Assembly (NCBI GenBank): GCA_016714125.1 | Contig: JADJNX010000013.1 | Coordinates: 22,583-86,582 of the forward strand | Direction: 5' to 3' | Origin: Ignavibacteriales bacterium | GTDB lineage: Bacteria > Bacteroidota > Ignavibacteria > Ignavibacteriales > Ignavibacteriaceae | DNA length: 64,000 nt | Shown here: positions 49,689 through 61,374 of the stretch, one piece after another | How the letters are laid out: every line of letters begins with the position of its first letter | Numbering within the stretch: position 1 is the first letter of the stretch | The notes under the pieces: model-generated | What the model was told of the DNA's origin: nothing | The model's input: only the letters and a program-made list of their open reading frames with translations | Databases searched by the model: none | Program-made: the position numbers and the translations under genes

Positions 49689-52600
49689 ATGAAGAACAAA
49701 GCTTTACTCATTTTTTTATTTTTGTTAATAACAGTTGTTGCCACAAATAAGATTGTTGACAACAAAACTGTTGGGCACGATGATACCCCTCTCAAAAAAT
49801 CCGATGTAGCCACTACGTTGCCCGGCACCGGTAATATTGAGAACAGTGAAACAAAAAATGAAAATGACTCCCTCAGTGCACTTTTTAACAGGGCATTTAG
49901 TGCTTTTGATTCGGCAAAATATAATGTAGCGATAAACATCTGGCACTCAATCCTTGGAGCTTATGAGACAGAAAAAGATTATCAAAATCTGGTTATAGCA
50001 ACCAATAATATTGCTGTTGCCTACAATAATATGAAAAAATTTGATCTTGCTCTGGACTACTTCACAAAAGCAAAAAACACAGCCAAAAAATATAAATTGC
50101 ACAAATATGTAGATACTTACACTGACAACCTGATCTATTATTACGAAGAATATTTAATCGGATTTAAAACCCGTGAGGTTATAGTGGATGCGATTGACTA
50201 CTTTACAAAAGAGAGTCAACAGACATATCTCACCAAATTTCAGGAAAAGCTACAAGAACATGATGAGCTGTTAAAAGTGGCTGAAAAAGCAATTTCCGGC
50301 TGGGAAATAGAAAAAAAATCAACCACAGATAAAAACAGATTAAGTTATTTGACAAGGGCTATCGCAGATGATTACCTTTATACAGGTAAAATTGTAAAAG
50401 CAAAAGAGTTTTATCTTGAGAGTCTCAAACTGGCACAGTCAGGTGGAAGTGACAGTTCAGTTGCAAAAACAATGGCAATGTTAACCAATCTCGAACAGGT
50501 TGCAAGACATCTTAAAAATGATGAATATGTGAATCTTTGGAGAGTGGAATCACCTGAACAATCCGTAAAAGTATTTTATTTCACTGATATCCAATATATT
50601 TCATCCGATTCTCTGATCGCCACAGTAAGCGGAGGCAAATACGACAACATTATTGCCGGCTCTGCTTTTGATGTTTGGGCTTGTGTATATCCTGAACTTG
50701 CAGAGCATGATGTGTTTTCTCTCGGGAAGGGCAGGGTAACCGAAGTTGGAAATTATGACTCCAAGGTAGGAGTAAAGTTATTTACCGGTGACAATCCTCA
50801 GAAAAAAGTTTTTATAGTTGACCACGCCTACATTCCTGTTGCAAAAAAACAGGGTTATAACTCAGATTTGGCAGAAGTTGCCAGGCTCGAGATAATATTC
50901 CGGGATAACCAAAACAGTGCATTATATACTTTTAATCTACTGAATTACATTTCTGATCTCGCAGTTGAAGAGAAACTGTTATCCGTGATGTTGAATGACT
51001 TTGTTCCTCTCCATTCCTTTATTGAAGAGCTTGTTCAGAACGACCCTGAATATGGTGATGAGGCTGTAACTGGCGAATTTAAAGGCAAGACGATTGCCGA
51101 GGCGATAAAGGCTTCGACTCTTGAAACAACCAAAAATTTTCTGATGTTTGTAAAAGATTTTCCCGCGAAATATCTGGGATTAACCTTTAAATTTGTTGAA
51201 TCTTATTTCTCCTGGATCTATTCTGACGCCATTGGCGGGCAAACCAAAATTGCTAAACTTGTGTTAAAATCCAAAGACGAAAAAGAACTTCGAAAAATAT
51301 TTGAAACGGATAGTGCCTCAATTGTGGAATATGACATCGTGGGCAAGTTCGCTGATTCAACTGATGAATTGTATCCTCTTGATTCAATGGAGAAAGCAGG
51401 TAAATATTCTTTGGCTGCTTCTCTTTTTGCGGATTGGATGAAAAATAGTGACAAAATCAAGAGGGCTTATCTCTCCCGTGGATTGTATTTAAAAAGCATG
51501 GAAGACTATACAGGAGCAGAAAGTGCTTACTTAAAAAGTCTTGTTAATGCTCATGTGGTTAATGACAGCTCTTACATGGCGACAGATGTTTATTCAAAAA
51601 TGGGAAACCATCAAAAATCCCTCGATATTTATGACAAGGTTTACGAGTTAAGTAAATTGACAGGCAACAAAGCAAAAGAGGCAAGTGGACTTTTCGACAA
51701 AGCCTATTCACTTTTTGAACTCGGTGATTACATCCAGGCAATGGACTATTACGAGCGGAGTTACAATATTTACATTGCAATGGATGATTACGATAATGCC
51801 GGTTTGTGTTACTCGAATATTGGTCAGGCATTGTGGAATCTTGGGAAATTTAAAGAAGCGATAGAAGCTCACAATAAAGCCATTGAATACAGGAAAAAAA
51901 CAGGTAACCTGTCAGATCAGGCGTTCTCTTATGATAAAGTTGGAAGTCTTTACAGCAAACAGGGAGACCCTGACAAAGCCATTGAATATTTCACCAAGGC
52001 TGTTGAATTATATAAAACGGCAAAAAATGATGTTGGTATGGCTTCTGTTTACGACAACATTGGTGCCATGTATAAAAAATTAAAAGATTTTGAGAAAACC
52101 TTCGAATATTTTAAGATGAGTCTTGCAGTTAAAGAGAAAGCCAACGACAAATATGCCATTGCCGAGAACTACTTTGAACAGGGCCTTGCATACATGGAAT
52201 TTAATGATGCAGCAAGTGCGCAGGAAGTCTTAAAAAAGAGTTATGAACTGAATATGCTTGTGAATGATAAGATGGATGCCATCTATTGTATGATCAACCT
52301 TGGGCAGATTCAATATGGCTTCAGAAACAATTTTGATACTGCATTAACGATTTTTAACTCTGCTCTTCTGCTTGCAAAAGAAATTGCAAACAATTCTCCG
52401 ATCGCATACTGCTTCAAACAGCTTGGGCTTCTTTATTCAGAAAAAGGGGAATCAAGCACTTCAATCAAATATCTTGACTCTGCTTTAACCATTTATGAAA
52501 AGATGCAGGAAAAATCGGAAATTGGAAATCTTTTTATCAGTCTTGGTTCAGCTTCCATTTCGGGCGGTGAATTTGATAAGGCGATGAATTATTACACGAA

Positions 52601-55013
52601 GGCGGAAACAGTTGCTCGAGAGATGAACAATAATACTCTTCTTGGGGATGTTTATCTCTACAAAGGTGATCTATACCGGGTTCAAGGCGAATATAAAAAG
52701 GCAATGGCAATTTTTGATACCGCATATAGCTATTATAACACTCAAAATAACCCATGGGCACTTGCAAGTATTTACATTTCTTATGGAAACGTCTTTAATG
52801 TAATGGGTGAATATCAAAAGTCGGTTTATAACTACGGTTTGGCAGACAGTATATATACAGAATTAAAAAATGATTATTACCGGGCGACACCTCTGAACAA
52901 CATGGGAACAGTCTATTTCTGGCAGGGTGACTACCATTCTTCACTACCATTTTTCCAAAAGGCTCTTTCCATTCTCGATTCAGTAAAATATTTTGGAGAT
53001 TTCCGTGCTACTGTATTAACCAATATCGGGGAAATTAATTACGAGTTAAAAAATTATGACGAAGCTGAAAAAGTTCTGCTTTCTGCAATAGAACATGCAA
53101 GAAAGATAGGAGCAAAAACACATCTCCCAACCCCTTACGGACTTTTGGCTTCCATCTATATTGACACAAAAAAATATGCCGAATCAGAAAAATGGGCCAA
53201 GATGGCTTATGATCTGAGCACTGAACTTAAAGACAGAAACGATATCCTCTATAGTTCACTTGTTCTTGGAAGGCTTAACTATATAAATAATAACATCCCT
53301 GTTTCAAATAAATTTTTGGATCAGTCGATTGCAGTAGCTGAAGAACTGGGCACAAATAAACTGGTTTACCATTCATATTATTACAAAGCCCTTAATTTTC
53401 AGACTGAGTCAAAATCAGATTCATCCCTGAAATACCTCAAAAAAGCAGTTAATGTTCTTTCCGACATCAGAGGAAAACTTGTTGGTGGGGATAAAGCTGC
53501 CAAGATGTTCTCGAGTGGCGACATGAAAGTTAAAATTTATGAGGCAATAATTAATGCTTTCATACAAAAGGGACAGTTGGACAGTGCTCTTTATTATCTC
53601 GATATGAGTTATAATGAGGGTCTGAAGGAGCAGTTTGGTGGAGTTACTCCCAAGTTTGAAGACAAAACTCAAAATGAAGCCATCGAAAAAGAAAAAGAAT
53701 TAAAAAATAAAAAATCAGGACTTGAAGAAGAGCTTCAAAAAGAAAAATCAAAACCTGCAGAACTTCAAAACACCGAAAAAATTGCCAGTCTTTCCGCAAG
53801 TCTTGAAGTGGCTGAGAACAGTTATGTTGAATTTATAATGAATACTGTTCAAAGAATCCCGGCCTCGACGATTATTTTAAGGATAATATAAATCCGTAAG
53901 TTTCATTGAATGGCAGGAGTTTATCCCGGATGATGTTGCTGTACTCGCTTATCTGATGGGAGAGAGTAGCCTCTACATTTTTGGTGCCACGAGTGATACT
54001 GTTGGTGCAGTTGTGATGAAAATATCGAAAACTGAGATTGAGCAGAAACTTGTTGAGTTTTATTCGATGTTGAAGGATTCTTATCCCGCCAAAGAGATTG
54101 GTGAAATAAATGTTGCTCCTACACTCCCAAAGATGCCAAAATGACGATGGAAGACGAGATGTATCTGGCTCCACAGAGAAAAATGGCTTCCGAATTGTAT
54201 CAATTGCTTGTCCAGCCAGTTAAATCGATAATAAAAGACAAGAAAAAACTGTGTATCGTCCCGTTTGGCAAACTCTATTATCTCCCGTTCGAGACACTGA
54301 TATCTTCACAACCAAATCAGGATGTAAAGTTTCTACTTGAAGATTATCTCCTCTTTTACGTAACATCATTTAAAGTTTTTTCGCAAAATATGAACAAAGA
54401 GGCGGTTCCTCTTAAACTGATCGCCTTTGCCAATGCAGACTTATCTTTGCCGGATGCAGAAAAAGAAGTTAACGGGCTTAAGGCACTCTTTACTGATGCT
54501 GAAATCTACTCAAAAGCAGATGCCACCGAAGAGAAAATTCGTTCTCTGACAAAAGGACAATTTAACGCTCTTCATTTTGCAACTCATGGCACAATGAATT
54601 ATGGTGAAATCACAAAATCATTTCTTACCATGGCAATGAAGGGAACTGGACAGGATCCTCTTTCTGATGGTCAGTTGACGATCAGCGAAGTGTGGGGTTT
54701 AACAAATCTCAGGAATTACAAACTTGTTACACTCTCGGCGTGTAAAACAGCCATAAGCGAAGAATTTGCAAAAGGGTGGCTTGTTTCACCGGCAAATGCA
54801 TTCCTGAAGATTGGAGTTCAAACAGTTGTAGCTTCTTTATGGCAGGTTCAGGATGATGCAACATCAATACTCATGACAGAGTTTTACACAAACCTTAAAA
54901 CAATGCCAAAAAGTGAAGCCCTGCAAAAAGCCAAACTTAAACTCATCAAAAATCCCAAATATGGCTTCCCATATTATTGGGCTCCATTTATTATGGTGGG
55001 GGACTATAGGTAA
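49689..55013 (+). CDS. Giant exported TPR-CHAT caspase-like protein 2, frameshifted
   Basis: About 1775 residues. The N-terminus has a signal or anchor helix (ALLIFLFLLITVVA). Residues 60-260 are TPR. Residues 285-520 form a non-TPR block, beta-rich then helical (SLGKGRVTEVGNYDSKVGV). Residues 575-1280 hold about seventeen TPRs (for example GDPDKAIEYFTKAVELYKTA), then a coiled coil rich in Lys/Glu. The CHAT domain has KLCIVPFGKLYYLPFETLI, His in NALHFATHGTMNYGE, Cys in LVTLSACKTAISEE, ASLWQVQDDATS and PYYWAPFIMVG. ORF 49683..53891 is linked to 54141..55013 through shifts near 53862, 53897 and 54135. Both catalytic residues are kept. Confidence 0.88.
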
Positions 55014-55047
55014 TGCAGTAATACGTATAATGCAGTAATGCGGTAAT
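55011..55047. repeat. TAATGCAGTAAT dispersed repeat
   Basis: TAATGCAGTAAT at 55011-55022 and 55028-55039, followed by TAATGCGGTAAT at 55036-55047. The same 12-mer occurs twice at 5388-5399 and 5412-5423, upstream of recQ, 50 kb away. Confidence 0.75.
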
Positions 55048-55100
55048 ATTTTGTTTTTAGTAATAACCGAAGAACTGATTCTTGTCGTAATAATCCTACG

Positions 55101-55128
55101 GTAACAATTTGTTAACAATTTCTTAACA
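55101..55128 (+). promoter_or_regulatory. Pho-box-like triple direct repeat
   Basis: GTAACA (55101), TTAACA (55112) and TTAACA (55123) recur exactly every 11 bp with AT-rich spacers, 82 bases before phnD. This matches the known Pho-box design of TTAACA-type repeats bound by PhoP/PhoB regulators. Confidence 0.72.
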
Positions 55129-55209
55129 TTAGAAATTTAGATTTTGGTTTTGTCAGAAGTGTCGGGTGAGGCATATTTCATGATTGTATTCTTTTTTTTT
55201 TGATGAGAT

Positions 55210-56135
55210 ATGAAATTCCTAAAATACTTCTTATATCTACTTCCTTTGATAGTGTTTATTACTGCAACTTCTTACCGGGAATCGGGGAAATACAGCAATG
55301 AATTGGGTTCAAAAAAGAATCCTATCAAGTTTTTTTTCACACCATCGGTTGATGCAAAACAGATAACCACGACAGCAGGTGAACTGCTTGAGTTTCTTGA
55401 GAAAGAGACAGGTTATTATTTTACAACTGCCATTCCGGCTGATTATGTAACTGTTGTTGAAAGTTTTGGCAGTAGCAAAGCTGATATTGCAGTAATCAAT
55501 ACATTTTCATACCTGATGGCAAATAAAAAGTATGGGACCCAGGCTTTGTTGAGGATTGTCCGGGACAATGGCGAGGCTTTTTACAGGGGGCAGATCATCG
55601 TCAGGACTGATTCCGGGCTCGACACCATAACCGACCTGATGAGTAAAAAAATTGCTTATGTAGATCCCTCCTCAACTTCAGGTTATATCCTCCCCGCAGC
55701 ACTTCTTAAAAAAACGGTATCGTCCCCTCTGACTCAATCTTTGCAAAAAAACATGACATCGTAGTTTCAATGGTTTATCAAAAACAGGTTGATGCCGGTG
55801 CAACATATTTTTCTCCAAAGGATGAAACAGGTCAGTTGAGAGATGCCCGTGAAAGGGTTGTAACACAGTATCCTGATGTATTTGAAAAAATTAAAATTAT
55901 AGCGCTTACCGATCCCATCCCTAACGACCCCGTGATTTTTAGAAGAGAACTCCCTGAGGAGATGAAAACCAAAATTGTTGAGGCGCTGTTAAAATTTGTC
56001 GCCACCCCCTCCGGTCAGGAAGCTCTCCACAGAATTTATAATGTAAAACAGTTAATACCCACTACAGATAAAGATTATGATGTCTTACGGAAAATTCTCG
56101 ATGATATCAATTTTAAGATTGAAGGTGCTTTATGA
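55210..56135 (+). CDS. phnD: PhnD-like phosphonate/phosphate-binding protein, frameshifted
   Basis: Periplasmic substrate-binding protein of an ABC importer. N-terminal export helix (YFLYLLPLIVFITAT), then FFFTPSVDAKQITTTAGELLEFLEKETGYYF, ADIAVINTFSYLM, YVDPSSTSGYILPAALLK and VVSMVYQKQVDAGATYFSP, the PhnD fold. The A7 run 55708-55714 breaks it: ORF 55210..55764 continues as NGIVPSDSIFAKKHD into ORF 55770..56135. PhnD relatives bind phosphonate, phosphite or phosphate; no C-P lyase genes are seen, and Pst genes follow. Confidence 0.85.
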
Positions 56136-56891
56136 CAATCTTAAAAGTTGACAATATCCATAAAATTTATCCATCGGGAACTCATGCCTTAAAAGGTGTA
56201 AGTTTCGAGGTGAAGGAAGGTGAGTTTCTCGTGATTATCGGGCTATCCGGCTCAGGGAAATCAACCTTGTTAAGGTGTATCAACAGGCTTCACGAACCGA
56301 CTTCGGGTGAAATTACTTTTTTGGATAAAGATATCACTCATGTTAAAGGAAAAGAGCTCAGAGGAATTAAACAGCAGATTGGAATGGTTTTTCAGCAATT
56401 CAATTTGATTAAAAGAAGAAACGTGATAACCAATGTGATCACCGGCAGACTTGGGAAACTGGGGACATTTCAATCAATAACCGAAAATTTTTCGCCGGAA
56501 TTGATTGAAGAAGCGATGAATGCACTTCGTATAGTTGGTATCGAAGAAAAGGCATATAAAAGGGCAGATTCGTTAAGTGGGGACAACAACAGCGTGTTGC
56601 AATTGCAAGAAGCCTTATGCAAAACCCAAAGTTGCTACTTGCCGATGAACCTGTTGCATCACTTGATCCCGCAACATCAAATTCGGTAATGCACTATTTT
56701 GAAAAAATCAAAAAGAACTTGGTACCACGGTTATTGTAACCTCCATTTTTTAAGTCTGGTTAGAAAATACGCTTCGAGGGTTATTGCCCTTAAGGCCGGG
56801 GAAATAATTTACGAAGGTTTGCCACACGATATCGATGAGAAATGGTAAAACAATTTACGGTGAAGAAGCCGAAGAAGTGGAGATAAGATAA
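56132..56891 (+). CDS. phnC: PhnC-like ABC transporter ATPase, frameshifted
   Basis: Walker A IIGLSGSGKSTLLRCINRL, Q-loop MVFQQFNLIKRRNV, a signature region LSGG-QQQRVAIARSL once the G run 56579-56582 is corrected, and Walker B LLADEPVASLDPATS. The rest follows through shifts near 56710, 56745 and 56846 to FKTIYGEEAEEVEIR and the stop at 56889-56891. The ORF as read ends at 56689. It starts inside the phnD stop (ATGA) and its stop overlaps the phnE ATG. Confidence 0.85.
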
Positions 56892-57949
56892 TGGCTCATG
56901 TAAATCCACATCATGTGATGGCAAAAAGAAAGATAAGCAGATATTAAAGAGCCGTGTAAAAGCTGCTTTGCTCGATTTCTTTTTTGTTTTTTATACTGTG
57001 CTTGTTGTTGACAGGGTTATTTGGAATAAATTCATTCTTCAAGTAAAGGATATTCCTTTTAGTTGGACTGAAATTGGGATAATTGCGCTCGTAAGTCTTG
57101 TGGTTGGTGTACTTTGGAGCCTGACGGGCATCACTTTCGAGTAAACTGTTTGGAATATCAAAGAAAAATAATGTAACAAAATACACTTTTGAGATATTTG
57201 GCTGGTTCCTCTTTAACATCACTTTCATTGCCGGCTGGATTATTACAAAGATTTCAATTGTTGATCTTTTTAGTGAGGAGGGTCTAAACGCAGCGCAAAG
57301 AATATTTAGTGCGTTGTTCACTCCACAGATGGCAATATTTGATGAAGCACTTTTTGCAATTATTGAGACTGTATATATTGCTTTGATAGCGACACTTGTT
57401 TCAATACCCATAACTCTCATCGTGAGTTTTGCTTCCGCCCGGAACCTGATGAACGAAAACAAATTTACCCTCTTTATTTATGCAACTTTGAGATTAATTT
57501 CCAATTTTGTACGATCAATTGAACCACTTATTTGGGCGATTATTTTTTCCGTTTGGATTGGTATTGGTCCTTATGCCGGTATGCTCGCGCTTCTTATTCA
57601 CTCAATTGCATCAAATGCAAAGTTATATTCAGAGGCGATAGAATCGATTGAAGAGGGACCTGTTGAGGCGATTTCTGCCACAGGAGCCAACAAAATACAG
57701 ATTATCTGGTATGCTGTGGTTCCGCAAATAATTCTTCCATTCCTGTCATTTACAATTTACCGTTGGGATATCAATGTTAGAATGGCAACTATTATTGGAT
57801 TGGTAGGCGGTGGTGGAATTGGAACAATGCTCATTCAGTATCAGGGACTTGCCCAATGGCATGAAGTTGGTCTTATCGTAATTATGATTGCACTGGTTGT
57901 CTGGATTATGGATTATATCTCTACCAAAATCAGGCAGGCGATCTATTGA
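56891..57949 (+). CDS. phnE: PhnE-like ABC transporter permease, frameshifted
   Basis: Inner-membrane permease. The start ATG 56891 overlaps the phnC stop. The first frame gives MAHVNPHHVMAKRK, then a shifted frame ILKSRVKAALLDFFFVFYTV with a first helix. After another shift near 57141, FGWFLFNITFIAGWIITK follows, and ORF 57314..57949 holds the core: TLVSIPITLIVSFASARN, an EAA-like loop EAISATGANKIQIIWYAVVP, and GLVGGGGIGTMLIQYQGL. Membrane partner of PhnC. Confidence 0.84.
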
Positions 57950-57997
57950 TAACAGAATTAAAATTTTCTTTTGGAACTCCTTTTTAAGTAGTCCATT

Positions 57998-58900
57998 TTG
58001 AGAACAGGAACTAAATTGTTCAACAAATTCAAAACAGGAGCAGGCAGATTTTTGCTTGCTGCTGTTTTTTTTTCGATGCTATTAACATCCGGATGTGATA
58101 AATCCGCCTCAAAGGTAACTATTTATCTGAAGGGGAGTGATACTATGGTGAATCTCTGCCAGAGATGGGCGGAGGCTTACATGAAAGTGAATCCTAATGT
58201 CCGGGTGGTGGTGACAGGTGGAGGCTCGGGGAACGGCATTACTGCACTTCTTAATGGATCGGCTGATTTTGCCTGCATGAGCAGGGAAGTTTTACCCGCT
58301 GAAATAAAAAGGGCTGAGAAGAGAGGGATTAAACTCACCTCTGTAAAAACTGCTTTTGACGGGATCACAATAGCTGTTAATTCATCCAATATAATTGAAG
58401 AGCTTTCGTTAACTGATCTAAAAGGGCTTTTCACCGGAAAAATCAAAAATTTCAGAGATGTTGGAGGGGATGATATACCCGTTAATCTTTATGGCAGAGA
58501 TAACAACAGCGGAACATATAATATCTTCAAAGAGCAGATTTTAATGGGTGAAGATTTTGCAAGTGCCACACAGGTGCTTCAGGGCACAGCAGCTCTTGCT
58601 GAGGCTGTAGCTGGAGACAAAAGGGGGATTGTTTATGGTGGAATCGGCTATTTTATCAAAAAAAGTGGCATCAAAATAATCAAAATTAAAGGTGATGGTG
58701 ACGGTAAATCAAAATCTCCGGTGGAGGAAGATCATCCAAATTATGCAGAAATAAGGTCCGGGCAATATTTGATTTCGCGACCCTTGTTACTGATTTCACG
58801 CAGCCAAAAGAAGGCCGGCATTGAAGAATTTATCAATTTTATTTTATCCGGTGAAGGACAAAAGATTGTTGCCGGAATGAACTATATTCCTCTTAATTGA
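57998..58900 (+). CDS. pstS: Phosphate-binding lipoprotein PstS
   Basis: Lipobox LLTSGC (Cys 33). Phosphate-binding features: IYLKGSDTMVNLCQRWAEAY, TGGGSGNGITALLNGSADFACMSRE, GRDNNSGTYNIFKEQIL and RGIVYGGIGYF. About 300 residues from TTG 57998, intact. First Pst gene; its TGA overlaps the pstC ATG. Confidence 0.92.
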   Translation: MRTGTKLFNKFKTGAGRFLLAAVFFSMLLTSGCDKSASKVTIYLKGSDTMVNLCQRWAEAYMKVNPNVRVVVTGGGSGNGITALLNGSADFACMSREVLPAEIKRAEKRGIKLTSVKTAFDGITIAVNSSNIIEELSLTDLKGLFTGKIKNFRDVGGDDIPVNLYGRDNNSGTYNIFKEQILMGEDFASATQVLQGTAALAEAVAGDKRGIVYGGIGYFIKKSGIKIIKIKGDGDGKSKSPVEEDHPNYAEIRSGQYLISRPLLLISRSQKKAGIEEFINFILSGEGQKIVAGMNYIPLN

Positions 58901-59888
58901 TGAACAGCGAAACGAATTCAGGAAGTGAAACAAAAATTGAAATGGATCCCGTTTCAGTTTTTGATGTAAAACCGAAACGGAAAAGTTTCCCTTTTGATTC
59001 GATATTTACATTTGTGGTGCGAAGTTCGGGTTTGATCATTTTCCTTCTTACGGCACTTGTTTTTGTTTTCATCGCCGTTGAAAGTTTTAAAGTATTTGGA
59101 TATTTGTCTCCTCCTGATCTCATTTATTCAAGCAGAAACGGGGAAAATATTTTTGAATGGTATCCCACATCAAATGACCCACGATTTTCACTTATTCCAC
59201 TTTTATTGGGAACATTTTTAACTGCTATACCGGCAACACTTATCTCTTCCTTTTTGGAATCGGAATCGGGATATTTATATCTGAATTTGCACCCCGCTGG
59301 ATAAGAAATTATCTCAAACAACTAATCGATCTTTTTGCGTCTCTTCCTACCGTCGCCGTGGGTTTTATCCTCCTCACGGTTGGTGTAACATTCTTTGATT
59401 CTATATTTGATGCGGATAACCGCCTTAATGCGGTTCTTGCTGCGTTTGGGCTCTCGTTGATAATAATCCCTCAAATCGCTTCCCTGACTGAAGAGGCACT
59501 TAGGGGGATCCCTGAGGAAGTTCGGATGGCAGCCTATAGTCTCGGTGCAGGAAGATGGAGAACTGTGAAAGATGTTGTCTTTCCGGCAGCCATAAGTGGA
59601 ATCAGTGCAAGTGTGGTATTGGGTTTTGGCAGAGCTGTGGGTGATACAATGATTGTTTTGATGATCTCGGGAAATGCTGCGAATCTGACTCTAAATCCTT
59701 TTTCGAGTGTAAGGACAATGACAGCCACAATTGCAGCTGAACTGGGGGAAGTATCCACTCAGACTGCCCATTATCATGCTCTTTTTTTCATTGGCCTTGT
59801 GCTCTTTGTTCTCTCCATTCTTGTCAATTTGATTGTTAAATTTCTGGTTCAGAGAATCGGATTCAGAAATAACCGGGCAGGATTATGA
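58900..59888 (+). CDS. pstC: Phosphate ABC transporter permease PstC, frameshifted
   Basis: Long cytoplasmic N-terminus, then helices (SGLIIFLLTALVFVFIAVES). A shift at the T run near 59250 joins ORF 58897..59304 to ORF 59358..59888 through FFGIGIGIFISEFAPRWI. The EAA loop is EEVRMAAYSLGAGRWRTVKDVVFPAAISG and GRAVGDTMIV is conserved. ATG 58900 overlaps the pstS stop; the 3' end overlaps pstA (TTATGA). Confidence 0.9.
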
Positions 59889-60617
59889 AACGAAACAAAC
59901 AATTTAATAATTTTTTTATCGGATTTTTTTTCCTGATATTTCTTATCCCGGCACTGGTCTATATTTTATTCTTTTAAATATCCTCATAGAGGGGATTCCT
60001 GTAATTTCGTGGCAATATCTCACTTCTGCACCATCCTCAAATCTTGCAGATGGTGGAATTGGTCCCGTGATAATTGCCACTTTAGGAACGGTTGTTATGA
60101 TGCTGGTTTTTGTTGTTCCTTTTGGAGTGATGACGGCACTTTATCTTTCTGAATATTCATTAAACAAAAAATTCGATAAATTTTTCATTTTTCTTTTATA
60201 TAACCTTTCAGGGGTTCCTTCGGTGGTGTTTGGAATATTTGGATTGGGATTTTTTGTCCTGAATATGGGGAGCAGTCTTGACAATTTTTTTAACACAACT
60301 CTTGTATTTGGAAAACCTTCGATGTTGTGGGGCCACTTCTTTTTCTAGGTTGTGCGTTTTTCCTCCCCTCACTTCCACTCTTTGATTTGTGTGTTGGGGG
60401 AATCTGTTTACCGTTAATCGATCCTACTGAACAGTTTATGTATTTATCGTATAACATTTTTATTCTGTCAACTCAATCTACGGGTGAAGTCGCGACTCTT
60501 CCTTACCAGTATGCGGGAACTCTGGTACTTATTTTTCTTACTTTGTTTTGCAACGGCACAACAATTTATCTTAGACAACGCTACCGCAATAAAGTTGAGA
60601 TGAAAGGGATTTTATGA
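59885..60617 (+). CDS. pstA: Phosphate ABC transporter permease PstA, frameshifted, with an internal segment missing
   Basis: MKRNKQFNNFFIGFFFLIFL starts the protein. After a shift near 59970, ORF 60067..60348 (open upstream) gives VISWQYLTSAPSS, GGIGPVIIATLGTVVMML, FGVMTALYLSEYS and GVPSVVFGIFGLGFFV. Near 60340 the sequence jumps from KPSMLWG to GPLLFLGCAFFLPSLP, skipping the family's EAA loop region (EA.LALGATKW...GRAIGET), roughly 80-95 residues. ORF 60327..60617 then has ATLPYQYAGTLVLI. Without the EAA loop it could not couple to PstB. Confidence 0.87.
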
Positions 60618-61374
60618 AAGATGTAAAAATCAGAGTTGATAATCTGAGTGTAAATTTTGGGAAAATTCAGGCACTTAAAGAACTGAATCTGGAAATTCCT
60701 GCAAAAAGGATCACCTGTTTGATAGGCCCCTCAGGATGTGGAAAAACAACATTATTAAAACCATCAACAGACTTAATGAGCTAAAACCGGATTTTGGCTT
60801 TTCAGGTAAAGTAATTATCGAAGGTGTTGATGTTTTAAATGATGATATCGATATTGTAAATCTTCGCCAAAAAGCTGCAATGGTATTTCAGAGACCAGCA
60901 CTCTTCCCAAAATCGGTTTTTGACAATGTTGCCTTTCCTCTAAAGATTCTTGGTATTAAGGATAAAGAGGAAATAAACGAAAAAGTGACCACCGCATTAA
61001 AGCGTGCTTTTGTTTGGGAAGAGATTAAAGAGAGATTAAACGAATCTGCATTAAATTTTTCGATCGGGCAACAACAAAGAATCGCAATTGCAAGAGCGCT
61101 TGTGTCCCAACCTGATATTTTGATGTTGGATGAACCTACAGGCTCACTCGATCCCGTTTCGACAAAAAAAATTGAAGATTTGATTTTTGGATTAAAAAGA
61201 CAAATGACGATTATTGTGGTATCACATAATTTGCAACAAGCGGCGAGTATCAGCGATTATACAGTATTTCTCAACAAAGGGAGTCTTGTGGAAGCAAATC
61301 AGACAGTTAAATTCTTCACAAAACCGGATAGTAAATTGAGCGAAGAATTCCTTACCGGAAGGATAAAAAATTAG
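60614..61374 (+). CDS. pstB: Phosphate ABC transporter ATPase PstB, frameshifted
   Basis: Starts ATG 60614 overlapping the pstA stop: KDVKIRVDNLSVNFGKIQAL, Walker A IGPSGCGKTTLLK. A missing A near 60757-60760 shifts to KTINRLNELKPDFGFSGKVI (ORF 60736..61374). Q-loop MVFQRPALFPKSV; Walker B LMLDEPTGSLDPVST; switch His in IVVSHNLQQA. The signature reads NFSIGQQQRIAIARAL instead of the usual LSGGQQQR. Abuts phoU. Confidence 0.9.
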
